This document shows positions 17,289-26,767 of a stretch of DNA of 64,000 bases, in pieces (position 1 is the stretch's first letter; each line of letters starts with the position of its first letter). Origin of the DNA: Bacteroidales bacterium (lineage in GTDB: Bacteria; Bacteroidota; Bacteroidia; Bacteroidales; UBA10428). The notes under the pieces were generated by a model. That model was not told the DNA's origin, searched no databases, and saw only the letters and a program-made list of their open reading frames with translations. The translations under genes were made by a program, and so were the position numbers. The stretch lies in the NCBI GenBank assembly GCA_016928305.1, contig JAFGKY010000053.1, forward strand, positions 1 through 64,000, written 5' to 3'.

Positions 17289-18620
17289 TTATAATTTGAT
17301 GATAAAGGCAAGTTTATAATAAGCAGGCCTGTTATCAACGGGAGAACCGTTTCCGGTATTGTTTATGGTGATCGTATGGGAATGTGCTCCGGCAGATGCA
17401 GTGGTATGAACATGGTTGGGCGCCATGCTTACGGTATGGCTATGGCCTCCGCCTGGCAGAGTGATGCCGTCATAGGATGTATTGACATAGTCGTCGGTAC
17501 TCTCAATAACTGCATATGGCCCTCCCCCATCCAGTTGATTTGAATCATCCAGGTAATGGCTGTGATCACCGCCACTGACGGTATGGTTATGTGTGCCTCC
17601 GGGTCCCGTGGGGCCATGATTATGATCGGGAGCGTTGCTGATGATTGCTTCATGTGAGTGAGAAGGCAATTGATCGCCTGTAAGAGAATAATAGCTGTTG
17701 CCTCCGGTTGAGCCGGGGTCTTCATCGTCTGAAACGGATAATATGAACCTGTCTCTTAAATCCGGTGTGCCGTTGCTGCCGTCACACAACGCCCATCCCC
17801 CGGGAATACCTGCCAGGGTCCCTGACCACATCACAATGATTCCTGCAGGCATGGAATACCGGTCGACATAATTCTTTGTTGCTGCATCCTGGTTGTCAAC
17901 AGGATCGGCCATGTCGGTGATCCGCATATTACCTGCATCATTGCCATTTTGAAGCACCTGGGAAAGGTTCTGTATCTCATTATCCGGATCGGCATCGTCA
18001 TCATTCCCTAAGCCGGTAAGATCGATGCTGTTACCTCCGGTAACGGACAGAACATTCGTCAGGGTATCAAAGTCCAGCAGCTGATTATCGGTGTTGTCCA
18101 GGTAAGACGATAAGTCGATTACTGAGGGGGAAGGATTGTTCGTGATCCAGATCCGGTTGCCGGAGAGCTGAAGGTCCTGGATCTCGTTAAACGGATCATT
18201 GTCCGTATCACCTGTTGCGTCCCATAATACGACAGAATCAATAATCTCACCGTTATTGAGCAGGAACAATCGAGTGCCGTTGATATCCAGACCCAGGTTC
18301 AACTCCGTATTTTGATTTGCTCCAAGCGGATACCATTGACCATTGTGCCAGTAATAAAAACTATGCATGGTATTATCGAACACCAGCATACCGTTATCAT
18401 CATTCCCCAGGTTCATGGCTAATCTTTGGGCTGTTGTTACCCTGGGCGCCAGGAAACCCTGGTTGTTGCCGGTAGAAACCAACTGCAGAACAGCATTTTC
18501 GTTTATTGCCTCAGTACCAATGCTGACCGAGTTCTGACATTTCATGTCATCGCTGATAAAAGTAGCTGTAACTACTATAAGAACAATAATCAATCCTGGT
18601 TTTTTCAAATTTGTGAACAT
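17289..18620 (-). CDS. Exported tail-collar protein with seven H-x-H pairs
   Basis: 443 residues with an N-terminal hydrophobic signal segment (about 10-28). Residues about 33-70 (IGTEAINENAVLQL...GFLAPRVTTAQRLAM) are the opening found in many Bacteroidota surface fibre-like proteins. Two EIQDL/EIQNL repeats rich in D, N and G follow, and then a phage tail-collar domain from about residue 260 (PAGIIVMWSG...GGWALCDGSNGTPDLRDRFI). The last 130 residues carry seven H-x-H pairs, the arrangement that binds metal in trimeric phage fibre tips. No other phage gene is near. It is the last gene of a cassette with PorP/SprF and a type-B sorting-domain protein (12-base gap), suggesting a T9SS-dependent surface fibre. 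Confidence 0.82.
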   Translation of the reverse strand: MFTNLKKPGLIIVLIVVTATFISDDMKCQNSVSIGTEAINENAVLQLVSTGNNQGFLAPRVTTAQRLAMNLGNDDNGMLVFDNTMHSFYYWHNGQWYPLGANQNTELNLGLDINGTRLFLLNNGEIIDSVVLWDATGDTDNDPFNEIQDLQLSGNRIWITNNPSPSVIDLSSYLDNTDNQLLDFDTLTNVLSVTGGNSIDLTGLGNDDDADPDNEIQNLSQVLQNGNDAGNMRITDMADPVDNQDAATKNYVDRYSMPAGIIVMWSGTLAGIPGGWALCDGSNGTPDLRDRFILSVSDDEDPGSTGGNSYYSLTGDQLPSHSHEAIISNAPDHNHGPTGPGGTHNHTVSGGDHSHYLDDSNQLDGGGPYAVIESTDDYVNTSYDGITLPGGGHSHTVSMAPNHVHTTASAGAHSHTITINNTGNGSPVDNRPAYYKLAFIIKL

Positions 18621-18632
18621 ATAGCTGTATGG

Positions 18633-19619
18633 TTAATTAGTTTTAAAGAGTCTTTTCCCGATCCTGTTTTTATGGCGGTACCATTTAAGGTATTCATTGT
18701 ACCATTCCATCGGTGACAAATCAATAATATTCAATACCAGGCTTATTTCGTGTGATGGCCCGACATAATGTTGATATTTGCCCGATGTTTCATAATTATA
18801 GGTCAGCTGAACTCTTTTCAGTACCTTAAATCCCGCCATAAATCCCAGTTGCATATTCGTGCTTACGAAAACCCCTCCGGTAATAAGCCCGTCGGTTCTA
18901 AAACCAAAGCGGTTTATATTCTTATAAGAATAAGTCAATCCCAAATTACCAACGGGTCTTGAAAAGGGCAGTTGCCTGTATGTGAGCAAAGGTTCGATCA
19001 CATCTCTTTCCTGTGCAACAGGCAGTGAAAGCCGGGCATAGGCAGAATAATAGCAGTTATTTTTGAACAGCTGCACAACGCGGTTGACCGTTGCTCCAAA
19101 AGAAATTATCCTGGAATAATAATTAATGCCCAATGAAAAATCAAGGTAATATTTTCCATCACTGTAACCGGAGAGTTCAGGATCGTTAATTTCCGCCCGG
19201 TCATAATTTACTTTTCTTAAATCAATATCCGTGTAATACAGATCTGTTGAAAGGCCGAAAGCGAGTGTTTTGTATTTGTTAAAATTCAAACTGTATGCAA
19301 AAGCAGGTGAAAAATAGGTTGTCTGAAAAACATTGATCTTTTCATGGAATAAGTTTGCCCCTAAACCAATCTTATGGTTTTTTAACGGTAAGCTTGCACT
19401 TAATACTGTACTGACAGGATGACCGGCAACCTGAGTGAATGTTGATTTATGAACAAGCAGCACCGTTCCTGTGGTTTTATAGGTACCGGCCGCCAATGCC
19501 GGATTGTATAAAAATGAGTTTGTGAAACCGGGGCTTAAGACGGGCATCTCCTGCGAAAAAACGGCAGCAGGATGCATCAATAGGAAAAGAAACAGGTATT
19601 TTTTATTGCAGGATTTCAT
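18633..19619 (-). CDS. PorP/SprF-family T9SS outer-membrane protein
   Basis: 328 residues with a signal peptide ending VFSQ, then the family opening PVLSPGFTNSFLYNPALAAG, which is diagnostic of PorP/SprF. Alternating beta strands follow, consistent with an outer-membrane barrel of about 14 strands. Members of this family are needed to place particular type-B sorting-domain cargo on the surface (SprF for SprB in Flavobacterium johnsoniae). Here it sits between its likely cargo (type-B protein, 34-base gap upstream) and the tail-collar protein downstream. Confidence 0.9.
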   Translation of the reverse strand: MKSCNKKYLFLFLLMHPAAVFSQEMPVLSPGFTNSFLYNPALAAGTYKTTGTVLLVHKSTFTQVAGHPVSTVLSASLPLKNHKIGLGANLFHEKINVFQTTYFSPAFAYSLNFNKYKTLAFGLSTDLYYTDIDLRKVNYDRAEINDPELSGYSDGKYYLDFSLGINYYSRIISFGATVNRVVQLFKNNCYYSAYARLSLPVAQERDVIEPLLTYRQLPFSRPVGNLGLTYSYKNINRFGFRTDGLITGGVFVSTNMQLGFMAGFKVLKRVQLTYNYETSGKYQHYVGPSHEISLVLNIIDLSPMEWYNEYLKWYRHKNRIGKRLFKTN

Positions 19620-19653
19620 TTTTTGTGATTCATTTATTTCAGAAGCGGGCTTC

Positions 19654-20793
19654 CTATTTTACAATGGAAATGGTTTGTTTAAATACCCGGTCATGGATTA
19701 AATCTTTAAAAATGCAGTAGTAATTTCCCTGAGGTAGTTCGTTACCATTCCATAAATTGGTATAATTTCGTTCCTTATACAATGTGTTTCCGAGTCTGTC
19801 GAGAACCATAATTTCATTTTCCGGAACCAGTTCGATATGGGTAACCGTCAGAAAATCGTTTATGCCGTCGTTGTTGGGTGTTATTACATTGATTATGGCA
19901 ATGCCAAATGATTCAGCCAATGCAATTATGTTTTCATTGAATGAAAGGCTGCTGATTACTTCGTCCGGACCTGAATCAGCGCTTCTGCCGATGCTTTCAA
20001 ATACACCGCCCGTTGCGGGTGCCTGTGCGATAACAACATCTGCAATGTTCTGAAGCGGGTTGTCATGTGATGAACGAATTCCGGCCAGTGCACCTTCAAA
20101 GGTCCCCGACAATTGTGTTTTTTGCCAGTACCGATCCGTTGATACCCTGCTGAGACCAGCGCCCGGAAACGGATTCTCGTTGGGCTCAAATAGCTCCATG
20201 CCCGTTACGGGTTCAAATCCTTCAATGCGGTAAAGACTTACAGGGCAGTAATGACCATTTTTACCAACGGGAAAAAACTTATTCCCCGTTCCTGAGTGAT
20301 ATAAAGGACCGTTGATATAGGATAATTCGGATGACGAAAGAATATCGGACTGATGGGTCAGGACTATCTGAGAACGCTCCGATGGTGTAACAATCCCGCT
20401 TAACAGGCTTAATGAGCCGTGGATGGTTATATTATCTTCCGCTGAGATCTCGCCTCCGTTTATCACAAGATGAAAAAAGGCCTGATTGTTATGCGATATG
20501 GATTGAGGGACAGTGCCGTTGAATATGACTCTTCCCTGCATCTCCTCATATATCCCGGTGTTATTCCAGTTACCCTGTACGTATAAAATGCCATTATTGA
20601 TCATCTGTCCGCTGTTGCTTAAATCTCCCGTATTTACCAGTGGCGTATTGCCGGAAACCGAAAAGACGGTATTTGCGGAGACGGTCAGTTGGGCCGATGT
20701 ATTATAATGAAATACGTACATCATCATAATGGCGAGAGTAATTCGTTTGAATACAGGTATGCCTTTTCTGTTTCTATTCCTTGTTAATTTCAT
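19654..20793 (-). CDS. T9SS cargo with type-B (gliding-motility) C-terminal domain
   Basis: 379 residues from the ATG at 20793 (two codons inside an in-frame TTG). Signal peptide with a basic start and cleavage after NTSAQ; a beta-helix-like region with short N-G-D turns (about 45-150); and a type-B C-terminal sorting domain from VITPNNDGINDFLTV to the end, with RLGNTLY, LWNGNELPQGNYYCIF and a terminal SIVK, as in CHU_C/gliding-motility C-termini. First gene of a three-gene cassette with PorP/SprF and the collar protein. It would be exported and attached to the surface via T9SS. Confidence 0.88.
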   Translation of the reverse strand: MKLTRNRNRKGIPVFKRITLAIMMMYVFHYNTSAQLTVSANTVFSVSGNTPLVNTGDLSNSGQMINNGILYVQGNWNNTGIYEEMQGRVIFNGTVPQSISHNNQAFFHLVINGGEISAEDNITIHGSLSLLSGIVTPSERSQIVLTHQSDILSSSELSYINGPLYHSGTGNKFFPVGKNGHYCPVSLYRIEGFEPVTGMELFEPNENPFPGAGLSRVSTDRYWQKTQLSGTFEGALAGIRSSHDNPLQNIADVVIAQAPATGGVFESIGRSADSGPDEVISSLSFNENIIALAESFGIAIINVITPNNDGINDFLTVTHIELVPENEIMVLDRLGNTLYKERNYTNLWNGNELPQGNYYCIFKDLIHDRVFKQTISIVK

Positions 20794-21231
20794 TATCAAC
20801 CAATGTTAAAATGTCGTGGAGAATTCCTGACGGATTGACAGAATGTGTTTACGGAATTGCGGGGCGAAGGTATGCTGAAAACGGACCTTTTTATTGTTGT
20901 GTTTATTTCAAAAACTGTCGTAATATTTTCACATAACAGAAATGAGCTACCCCGATGCAAGCGGCGAGGTCAATTTATCAACATATTTTATAAAAAAATA
21001 AACCGCATCAGGGTTTAATCCGTACCTGAGACAGAAGACTTTTTCACCAAGGGTAAAGGAAGTCTGCGGAATCTATATTGTATAAAGACGGATATGAGAC
21101 AATTTTTTTACACCATATTGTATGTCACTGGTCTTTCATATTATTGTCTCTTTCAAATTCTTTGTTCCCTCTTGAAACTTTTCCTCCTGGTTTTAAAACT
21201 ATATTACATCTCAAACAAAATCCTGTAATTT
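20794..21231. other. Intergenic gap, no gene seen
   Basis: About 440 bases between the divergent-looking ends of the type-B cassette and the ferritin-like gene. It contains AT-rich stretches and no open frame with a start and coding-like composition. TAACATTG at about 20803-20810 on the minus strand is one mismatch from the -7 consensus and could serve the cassette. Nothing else recognised. Confidence 0.5.
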
Positions 21232-21744
21232 TTACGTTCTTATTTTTTTCAACTCTTCTTTCATTCGGCTTAAATCAGTTATCCATGCTTCGATGTCGTC
21301 TTCATGTTCCAATTCATCGTTAAGAATCTGTACCGCCATCTTATGTGTTGCATGGTCTTTACCTGCAGTAAAATCAGCAATTTCCTGGTAACGTCTGATG
21401 GCACATCTTTCACCTTTTAAATTTTGTTCAAGAATTACTTCAATGTAAGGGTCTGAAGGTTCATCATATGAACAACCAGCCAGTTTTATCCATTCTGTTG
21501 GATTTATTACTGGTGTACCTCCTAACTGGATAATTCTTTCGGCCACTAATTCTGCATGACCCAACTCTTCGTTGGCATGCACTAAAAGTTCAGGTTCTAC
21601 TTCACTTCTCATAGGACCTTCCATTAGCCTGGCACCAATCCAATACTGGTAATATGCGAGCCATTCTTCTGACAGAGCCGCATTTAACATTTTTAATAGT
21701 TTGTCTGCATCAACGGATGAGACTTTAATTGCTTCTTTTCCCAT
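21232..21744 (-). CDS. Dps-like ferritin (DPSL/thioferritin type)
   Basis: 170 residues of four-helix ferritin-like fold. Iron ligands can be read from LSEEWLAYYQYW (about 25-36), HANEELGHAELVAERI (about 76-91) and the last helix ELEHEDDIEAW. Two cysteines, in KLAGCSYDEP and GERCAIRRYQE, are 23 residues apart near the diiron site, which fits the Dps-like (thioferritin) group known from Bacteroides and archaea that detoxifies peroxide while storing iron. It follows a four-PAS histidine kinase by 17 bases on the same strand, so the two are probably co-transcribed. Confidence 0.85.
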   Translation of the reverse strand: MGKEAIKVSSVDADKLLKMLNAALSEEWLAYYQYWIGARLMEGPMRSEVEPELLVHANEELGHAELVAERIIQLGGTPVINPTEWIKLAGCSYDEPSDPYIEVILEQNLKGERCAIRRYQEIADFTAGKDHATHKMAVQILNDELEHEDDIEAWITDLSRMKEELKKIRT

Positions 21745-21761
21745 TATTAATAATTTTTTAG

Positions 21762-24056
21762 TTAAAGATACATATTTTTAATTGCCGGCAAGGTAAACGA
21801 AAAGCAAGTTTCTTTATTTATTTCACTCTGAATATTAAAGTTGCCATTATTTTGAGCAATGAAATTTCTAACCAGTTTCAATCCTAATCCCGTTCCTTTT
21901 TCATTTTCAGTACCCTGAGTAGAATAAAACTCTGAATCGGAAAGTATTTTTTGTATATTTTCTGCTGAAATACCGGGCCCTGAATTTATTATGCGAACCT
22001 TCAATTCATTCTTTTCTTTTTTTAACACAACCCTTATGAATCCATCTGGTAAAGTAAATTTGACAGCGTTTTCAAGGAGGTTACGAACTACCAGTTTTAT
22101 CATATCTTCATCGGCATAGGCCTTGAATTTACCAGTATATTCGGTAAGTATAGAAATTCTTTTTTGTTTTGCCCTGAATTTAATATTTGCAATATTCTGA
22201 TCAATTATTGAACTGACTTCTAATAATTTAGGATTGAACTGGATTTGTTTTCTGTTATACTTTGCCCAATTAAGTAAATTTTCCAGCAGGTAATATGTGT
22301 TTTGTGTTAATTCTCTTTGAGATTTAACAAAATGACGAATAGTTGTTTCATCTTCCAGGCTATTTTCGGACATCAATTCGGAAATATGCATTATTGAACC
22401 AATTGGGCCTCTTAAATCATGAGCGATAATTGAGAAGAATTTGTCTTTTGTGGCATTTAATTTGTGTAATTCCAGTTCAGCATCCTTCCGTTCCGTGATA
22501 TCTTCCATAAGGGTAAATATATACTGCAATTCATTGTTTTTATTATAAAGAGGAACAATGTAGGATGATAAAAACAATGCTTTCCCCCATTTTGATGTAT
22601 ATCTTAATTCAATATGTTGCTCTTCCCCCGTCTCAACACATTTCTTAAAAACATTGGCATAACCATTTTCAACCAGGGCCGGGAATGTAAGTACGTTAAT
22701 TTGCTTGGTAGCTTCCAAGCTGGGTGAACCCAAAAGTTCAAGCAGCTGGTTGTTTCCGTCAATTATTTCACCCTCTTTCGTGGCAATATATATTCCCAAT
22801 GGTGATTGCTCGAATAATAATCTGAATTTAGCTGTATTCTCGATAAATTCCTCCTGCATTCTTTTTTGTACATCAATATCGGTATGCGTGCCAATTATTC
22901 TTAAGGGTTTCCCGTCTTCTGACCACGTAACTACTTTTCCCCTGTCCAGGATCCATTTGTATTGGCCGTTTTTGCATAACACCCGGTGCTCGTTTTGGTA
23001 AATGGGGGTAATACCTTCTATATGTTTATTGATATCGGCGTATACTCTCTCTTTATCATCGGGGTGCACACGTTTGTCCCATTCTTCCAGTGTATTCATT
23101 ATTTCATGCTCTTCATATCCCAACATATTTTTCCATTGCTTCGAGAAGAATACCTTGTTGGTTGCAGTGTTCCAATCCCATAAGCCGAGACCGCTTCCAT
23201 CTACTGAGAACTGCCAGCGCATCTCACTTTCCCTTAATTTTTCTTCTGCTTTTATGCGATCAGTTATATCAATTATATTTGACAGTATATATTTTTTACC
23301 GCTTATAAAAATTATTTCCGATGATAAAAGACAGGTAATAATTTCACCGTTTTTTTTCCTGAACTGAAATTCATGGTTTTTTACAGGAATATTATTTGTC
23401 ATGTTATATGCAAATCTCTCCCTGTCTGATGGATTTGCCCACATAATTATTTCCACCGATGATCGGTTTTTTATTTCAGAAAGAGAATAGCCAGACAATT
23501 GCTCAAAGCTTTTATTCACATCAGAAAATACACCTTCGGGAAAACTTGTTATTGATTTTGCAATGGAAGATTTATAAAATGCCACAGAGAATTTTTCATT
23601 ACTTTCTTTTAAGCTTTGCTCTGCCTTTATTAACTCATTGGTATCATGGATTATGATAACGTAATACTTTTTTTTATTTATCGTATATATCTCAATTTGA
23701 GTTTTTAACTGAAATTCTTCACCGGTTTTCTTTAAACCGATAGTTTCGTACAGACCAGGAGATTTGCCATGCAGTCTTTTGGCCAGATATGCTTTCGTTC
23801 TTTCGCGTTCGGAAGGAGCAATTTGATCAAGTACAGAGGTACCTAATAATTCTTCCTGCTTTTCAAAGCCAAACAATTTCAGATAAGCACTGTTGACAAA
23901 ATCATAGGTTTCATTTTTGAGAACTCCTATTGCATCCAGCCAAATTTTAAATATAATCCTTATTTTTTTTTCGTTTTCCTTGAGCTGTTTATGTAAAAGT
24001 CTTGCGTGATGCAACTCTTCTTCTAATGCCCGATACGATGGCTTTCTCTCAGTCAT
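21762..24056 (-). CDS. Cytosolic histidine kinase with four PAS domains
   Basis: 764 residues from the ATG at 24056 (an in-frame GTG lies two codons upstream). A short coiled coil (10-35) is followed by four PAS domains (about 35-145, 155-270, 280-400 with a PAC-type end, 410-525), then a HisKA dimerisation domain with the phospho-accepting His in FFSIIAHDLRGPIG, and an HATPase domain with NLLENAVKF, NSGPGISAENI and GTGLGLKLV. No transmembrane segment and no receiver domain. It probably senses redox, oxygen or a small ligand and signals to a response regulator elsewhere. The gene is AT-richer than the genes around it and precedes the Dps-like ferritin gene. Confidence 0.9.
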   Translation of the reverse strand: MTERKPSYRALEEELHHARLLHKQLKENEKKIRIIFKIWLDAIGVLKNETYDFVNSAYLKLFGFEKQEELLGTSVLDQIAPSERERTKAYLAKRLHGKSPGLYETIGLKKTGEEFQLKTQIEIYTINKKKYYVIIIHDTNELIKAEQSLKESNEKFSVAFYKSSIAKSITSFPEGVFSDVNKSFEQLSGYSLSEIKNRSSVEIIMWANPSDRERFAYNMTNNIPVKNHEFQFRKKNGEIITCLLSSEIIFISGKKYILSNIIDITDRIKAEEKLRESEMRWQFSVDGSGLGLWDWNTATNKVFFSKQWKNMLGYEEHEIMNTLEEWDKRVHPDDKERVYADINKHIEGITPIYQNEHRVLCKNGQYKWILDRGKVVTWSEDGKPLRIIGTHTDIDVQKRMQEEFIENTAKFRLLFEQSPLGIYIATKEGEIIDGNNQLLELLGSPSLEATKQINVLTFPALVENGYANVFKKCVETGEEQHIELRYTSKWGKALFLSSYIVPLYNKNNELQYIFTLMEDITERKDAELELHKLNATKDKFFSIIAHDLRGPIGSIMHISELMSENSLEDETTIRHFVKSQRELTQNTYYLLENLLNWAKYNRKQIQFNPKLLEVSSIIDQNIANIKFRAKQKRISILTEYTGKFKAYADEDMIKLVVRNLLENAVKFTLPDGFIRVVLKKEKNELKVRIINSGPGISAENIQKILSDSEFYSTQGTENEKGTGLGLKLVRNFIAQNNGNFNIQSEINKETCFSFTLPAIKNMYL

Positions 24057-24228
24057 ACACACATGTGTTATCCCTATTAAATTTAGTGATTTTATCTGGG
24101 TTTCAGAAATATTTTATCAGGAAAATACTGATGCAGGCCTGTCCGTTGTGAAAATGACTGGATAAAGTTTTGCTGCCCAATACAAACACTTGCACACCAA
24201 AGCATTATGTTTACTGTTCGCACATATT

Positions 24229-24588
24229 TCATCGTATGGGTTTGTATATGAAATTCTTAAATCTTACTCTTCCAACACCTATGGAACAGAGTCCAATACG
24301 TAAACTTAAAAATCCACCCAAAACATTATGATGCAATGCATTTGTTACCGGTGTCCAATTGATTAGATCTTCTGAATGCCAAATCAATAATCCAGGATAA
24401 TATTCAAATGAAGAATGCACCACATAGTAATCTTTTCCATCAACTAACAGACTGGGGTCAGGATAATCTCCGGCAAATATTGGATTAACATAAAAGTTCT
24501 TATCTGTTTCATGCAAATAAACCAGATATTGTGCATTTATTGAGTAACAAAAAGGAACAAGTAAAATTATTAATACGATTTTCTTCAT
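24229..24588 (-). pseudogene. Internally deleted GH43 glycosidase gene (N- and C-terminal ends joined)
   Basis: A 119-codon open frame with a signal peptide (MKKIVLIILLVPFCYSINAQ), then NPIFAGDYPDPSLLVDGKDY and HSSFEYYPGLLIWHSEDLINW, which are the start of a GH43 beta-xylosidase-type propeller including the catalytic-base Asp of PDPS. After VTNALH the sequence jumps to HNVLGGFLSLRIGLCSIG and GRVRFKNFIYKPI, which looks like the last strands of the C-terminal beta-sandwich of the same family. About 400 residues of propeller and sandwich, with the other catalytic acids, are missing. A CATCAT duplication at the junction fits a deletion at microhomology. Not functional as a glycosidase. Confidence 0.7.
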
Positions 24589-24631
24589 ATTTCAATACAT
24601 TCAGTTTAGTTCATAAAGAATTATTTCATTC

Positions 24632-25273
24632 TCATGGATTATAATTTTCCTTTGCCGAAGGTGTCGGATCGTTTTCCTTGATGCGCATACGGCAGATCTG
24701 TTCAATGTTAAATGCATTTTGAACACCTGAGATGTATATTGTATCAGGCACATAACGATCAGGCCCGTTTTTACGGCTTACCATTCTGCCGGTGCGCAAA
24801 CCCAATGCAATATTACCGTTCTGTTCATTCCCGCTCACTTCTATGTCCCCGGAAAACTGTTCCCAGTCGATAGAACGGATTGTACCGTTACGATAATGCA
24901 CCAGCCTTGTTGGCGTTCCCACAAAATATCCCCCCTTTCTGAACATTGAGTAAAGGCCAAAACTCAACATCGCCAAGCCTACCAGTACAAATATGCCAAT
25001 TACAAGGGCCGGAAGTACTATGGGTTTCAGGTTATCGGGGCTGGCAACCACCGGAACATCATTCGACAGAAAATGAACCTCTTTGCCGGCGAAAAGCGGC
25101 CCCAGAAAAGCCACAACAAAAATACTGGTAAAGGCCAGCCACACTATGCCAAACAATATCATTGCCCGTGACATCTTTGGTGGCTGGCTCCGACTTGCCA
25201 TGACAGCAAAATCACGGCTTTCTCTGCCGAGATTCTCGACAAGAAGCTCCGGTAACCGGTAACTATCGATCAT
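24632..25273 (-). CDS. Membrane protein with two helices and a PH-like C-terminal domain
   Basis: 213 residues. Two hydrophobic segments (about 37-60 and 84-108) flank a short extracytoplasmic loop. The C-terminal part (about 112-200) has strands such as GTPTRLVHYRNGTIRSIDWEQF and a helix INIEQICRMRI-like ending, reminiscent of bacterial PH domains found in small membrane proteins. A TACCTTTA sequence on the minus strand (about 25291-25298) is one base off the -7 consensus. Function unknown. Confidence 0.65.
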   Translation of the reverse strand: MIDSYRLPELLVENLGRESRDFAVMASRSQPPKMSRAMILFGIVWLAFTSIFVVAFLGPLFAGKEVHFLSNDVPVVASPDNLKPIVLPALVIGIFVLVGLAMLSFGLYSMFRKGGYFVGTPTRLVHYRNGTIRSIDWEQFSGDIEVSGNEQNGNIALGLRTGRMVSRKNGPDRYVPDTIYISGVQNAFNIEQICRMRIKENDPTPSAKENYNP

Positions 25274-25471
25274 AGGTTTGAGGTATTTATTTACTTAAAG
25301 GTAATAAATGAAATATCATTTCAGTAGGGCGATGCAGAAAATTATTCGGATGAGCATATGCTACAAAGTAAATTGCTTATACTGTTGCTCAGCCGGCATT
25401 TTGGCATACAGCCTCAAATAATCTTTGCGAAGATTTCATTCCGTTATTGCCTACACGAGACCTGTGTTCGA

Positions 25472-26617
25472 TTATTCGTCATTTTCAAGGTCTTTAATCC
25501 GGTCATCCATCTTTCGCTTCAGCATATCCAATTGCTCTTTTGTATACAAATCTTTATGCTGCTCCAGTTTTTCTTTAAACAGCCTGAGATATTTAATAGC
25601 TTCTGACGGTTTATGCTGATGCTGATACATTTCAGCAATATTGTTATACAAATCCAGGTCATCAGGAAAGAGTTGCACTGTCCATATCAATATTTTCAAT
25701 GCTTCTTCAGTTTTACCGGTATAAAGAAAACCATAGCTGACCTGTTTTAACATATAGGGAGACAAATCGATCTTTTTGTTTTCATATAGTTCGGAATAAT
25801 ATGCGATCAGGTTGTTGACTTGGAAAAACTGAAAATCCAGATAATTCTTCAAACCATAATAAACCCCTTTGGGATATATGGATAAATGATTATCGGTTGC
25901 TGAAAAGTCTTGATTAATAAATACAACTTTATCTTTAAACGGTTTTTTCTTAAGCAAAGCGACGGCCTTTTTTCTTGCAGCAATCCATTCATCGTTCTCG
26001 TTGGCATTGCACATATAAACAAACGTATTCGGTTTAATCTGTCCGGGATCTGATTCGCCGATTATCCCAACCAGTTGTTCCTTATTATAGCTGAGGTTTG
26101 GAGAGATGGCAATACAGGCATCAAAAACATTTGGATTTTTGAAAAGGCAATACAATATAAAAGTGGCACCATTGGAATGTCCGACAGCAATTCTTTTTGG
26201 CAGGGTTCTGTATTTGCTTTCCACATACGGGAAAAGTTCATCGTTTAAAAAATCAATGAACCTGTCGGCACCACCTGGGTTATCATCATAATCCTTTCGT
26301 TTTTCCGGGTGTTCATTCAGAGGTAAGAAATCGTCGTTCCTTTCTTTTGAAACAATGCCGACAACTATCATCGGGAACTGGGAGTTGTTCAGAAAGGGTA
26401 ATGCGGAATGCACGTTATCGAAATATTCCCTGGCCTGGGCATCGAAAACATAAATCACTTCACACTTCAGGGAGGAGTCGTTTTCATATTCCCAGGGTGT
26501 ATAGATGAGCACTTTTCTTTCTGTATTCAATATTCTTGAATTGATCCTGAACGAATCAATTCGTTGAGAAAAGATCAACGAAGGGAATATACTTAGCCAT
26601 ATAAAAAGCAATCTCAT
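25472..26617 (-). CDS. Exported alpha/beta-hydrolase (esterase-like) with C-terminal TPR region
   Basis: 381 residues with a signal peptide (1-17). The hydrolase domain (about 20-270) is of the esterase D/enterochelin-esterase type: VLIYTPWEYEND, then PMIVVGIVSKERNDDFLP, the nucleophile elbow GHSNG (Ser148) and a late His in ATDNHLSIYPKGVYYGL. The last 110 residues form two or three TPR-like helix pairs (KTEEALKILIWTVQLFPDDLDLYNNIAEMYQ). Probably a periplasmic carboxylesterase, possibly acting on siderophores or acylated sugars. Monocistronic, with about 150 bases between it and the peptidase gene upstream. Confidence 0.82.
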   Translation of the reverse strand: MRLLFIWLSIFPSLIFSQRIDSFRINSRILNTERKVLIYTPWEYENDSSLKCEVIYVFDAQAREYFDNVHSALPFLNNSQFPMIVVGIVSKERNDDFLPLNEHPEKRKDYDDNPGGADRFIDFLNDELFPYVESKYRTLPKRIAVGHSNGATFILYCLFKNPNVFDACIAISPNLSYNKEQLVGIIGESDPGQIKPNTFVYMCNANENDEWIAARKKAVALLKKKPFKDKVVFINQDFSATDNHLSIYPKGVYYGLKNYLDFQFFQVNNLIAYYSELYENKKIDLSPYMLKQVSYGFLYTGKTEEALKILIWTVQLFPDDLDLYNNIAEMYQHQHKPSEAIKYLRLFKEKLEQHKDLYTKEQLDMLKRKMDDRIKDLENDE

Positions 26618-26767
26618 TTTTATTCAGATTTCCTTTGCGACAGCTTCATAAGCCCGGCTAAAAAAAATCACCCTCTCATCATAGCTTACAGTTTTATGCA
26701 AAAACACTGTCATAAGCTAAAAAGATGAGAAAGTGAAAGAAATACTGACATTGTTAAGAAAACAGCA

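Noticed and set aside
17289-18620. Phage tail-fibre gene as sign of a prophage
   Set aside because: No other phage gene, integrase or attachment site; the gene carries a signal segment and lies in an operon with PorP/SprF.
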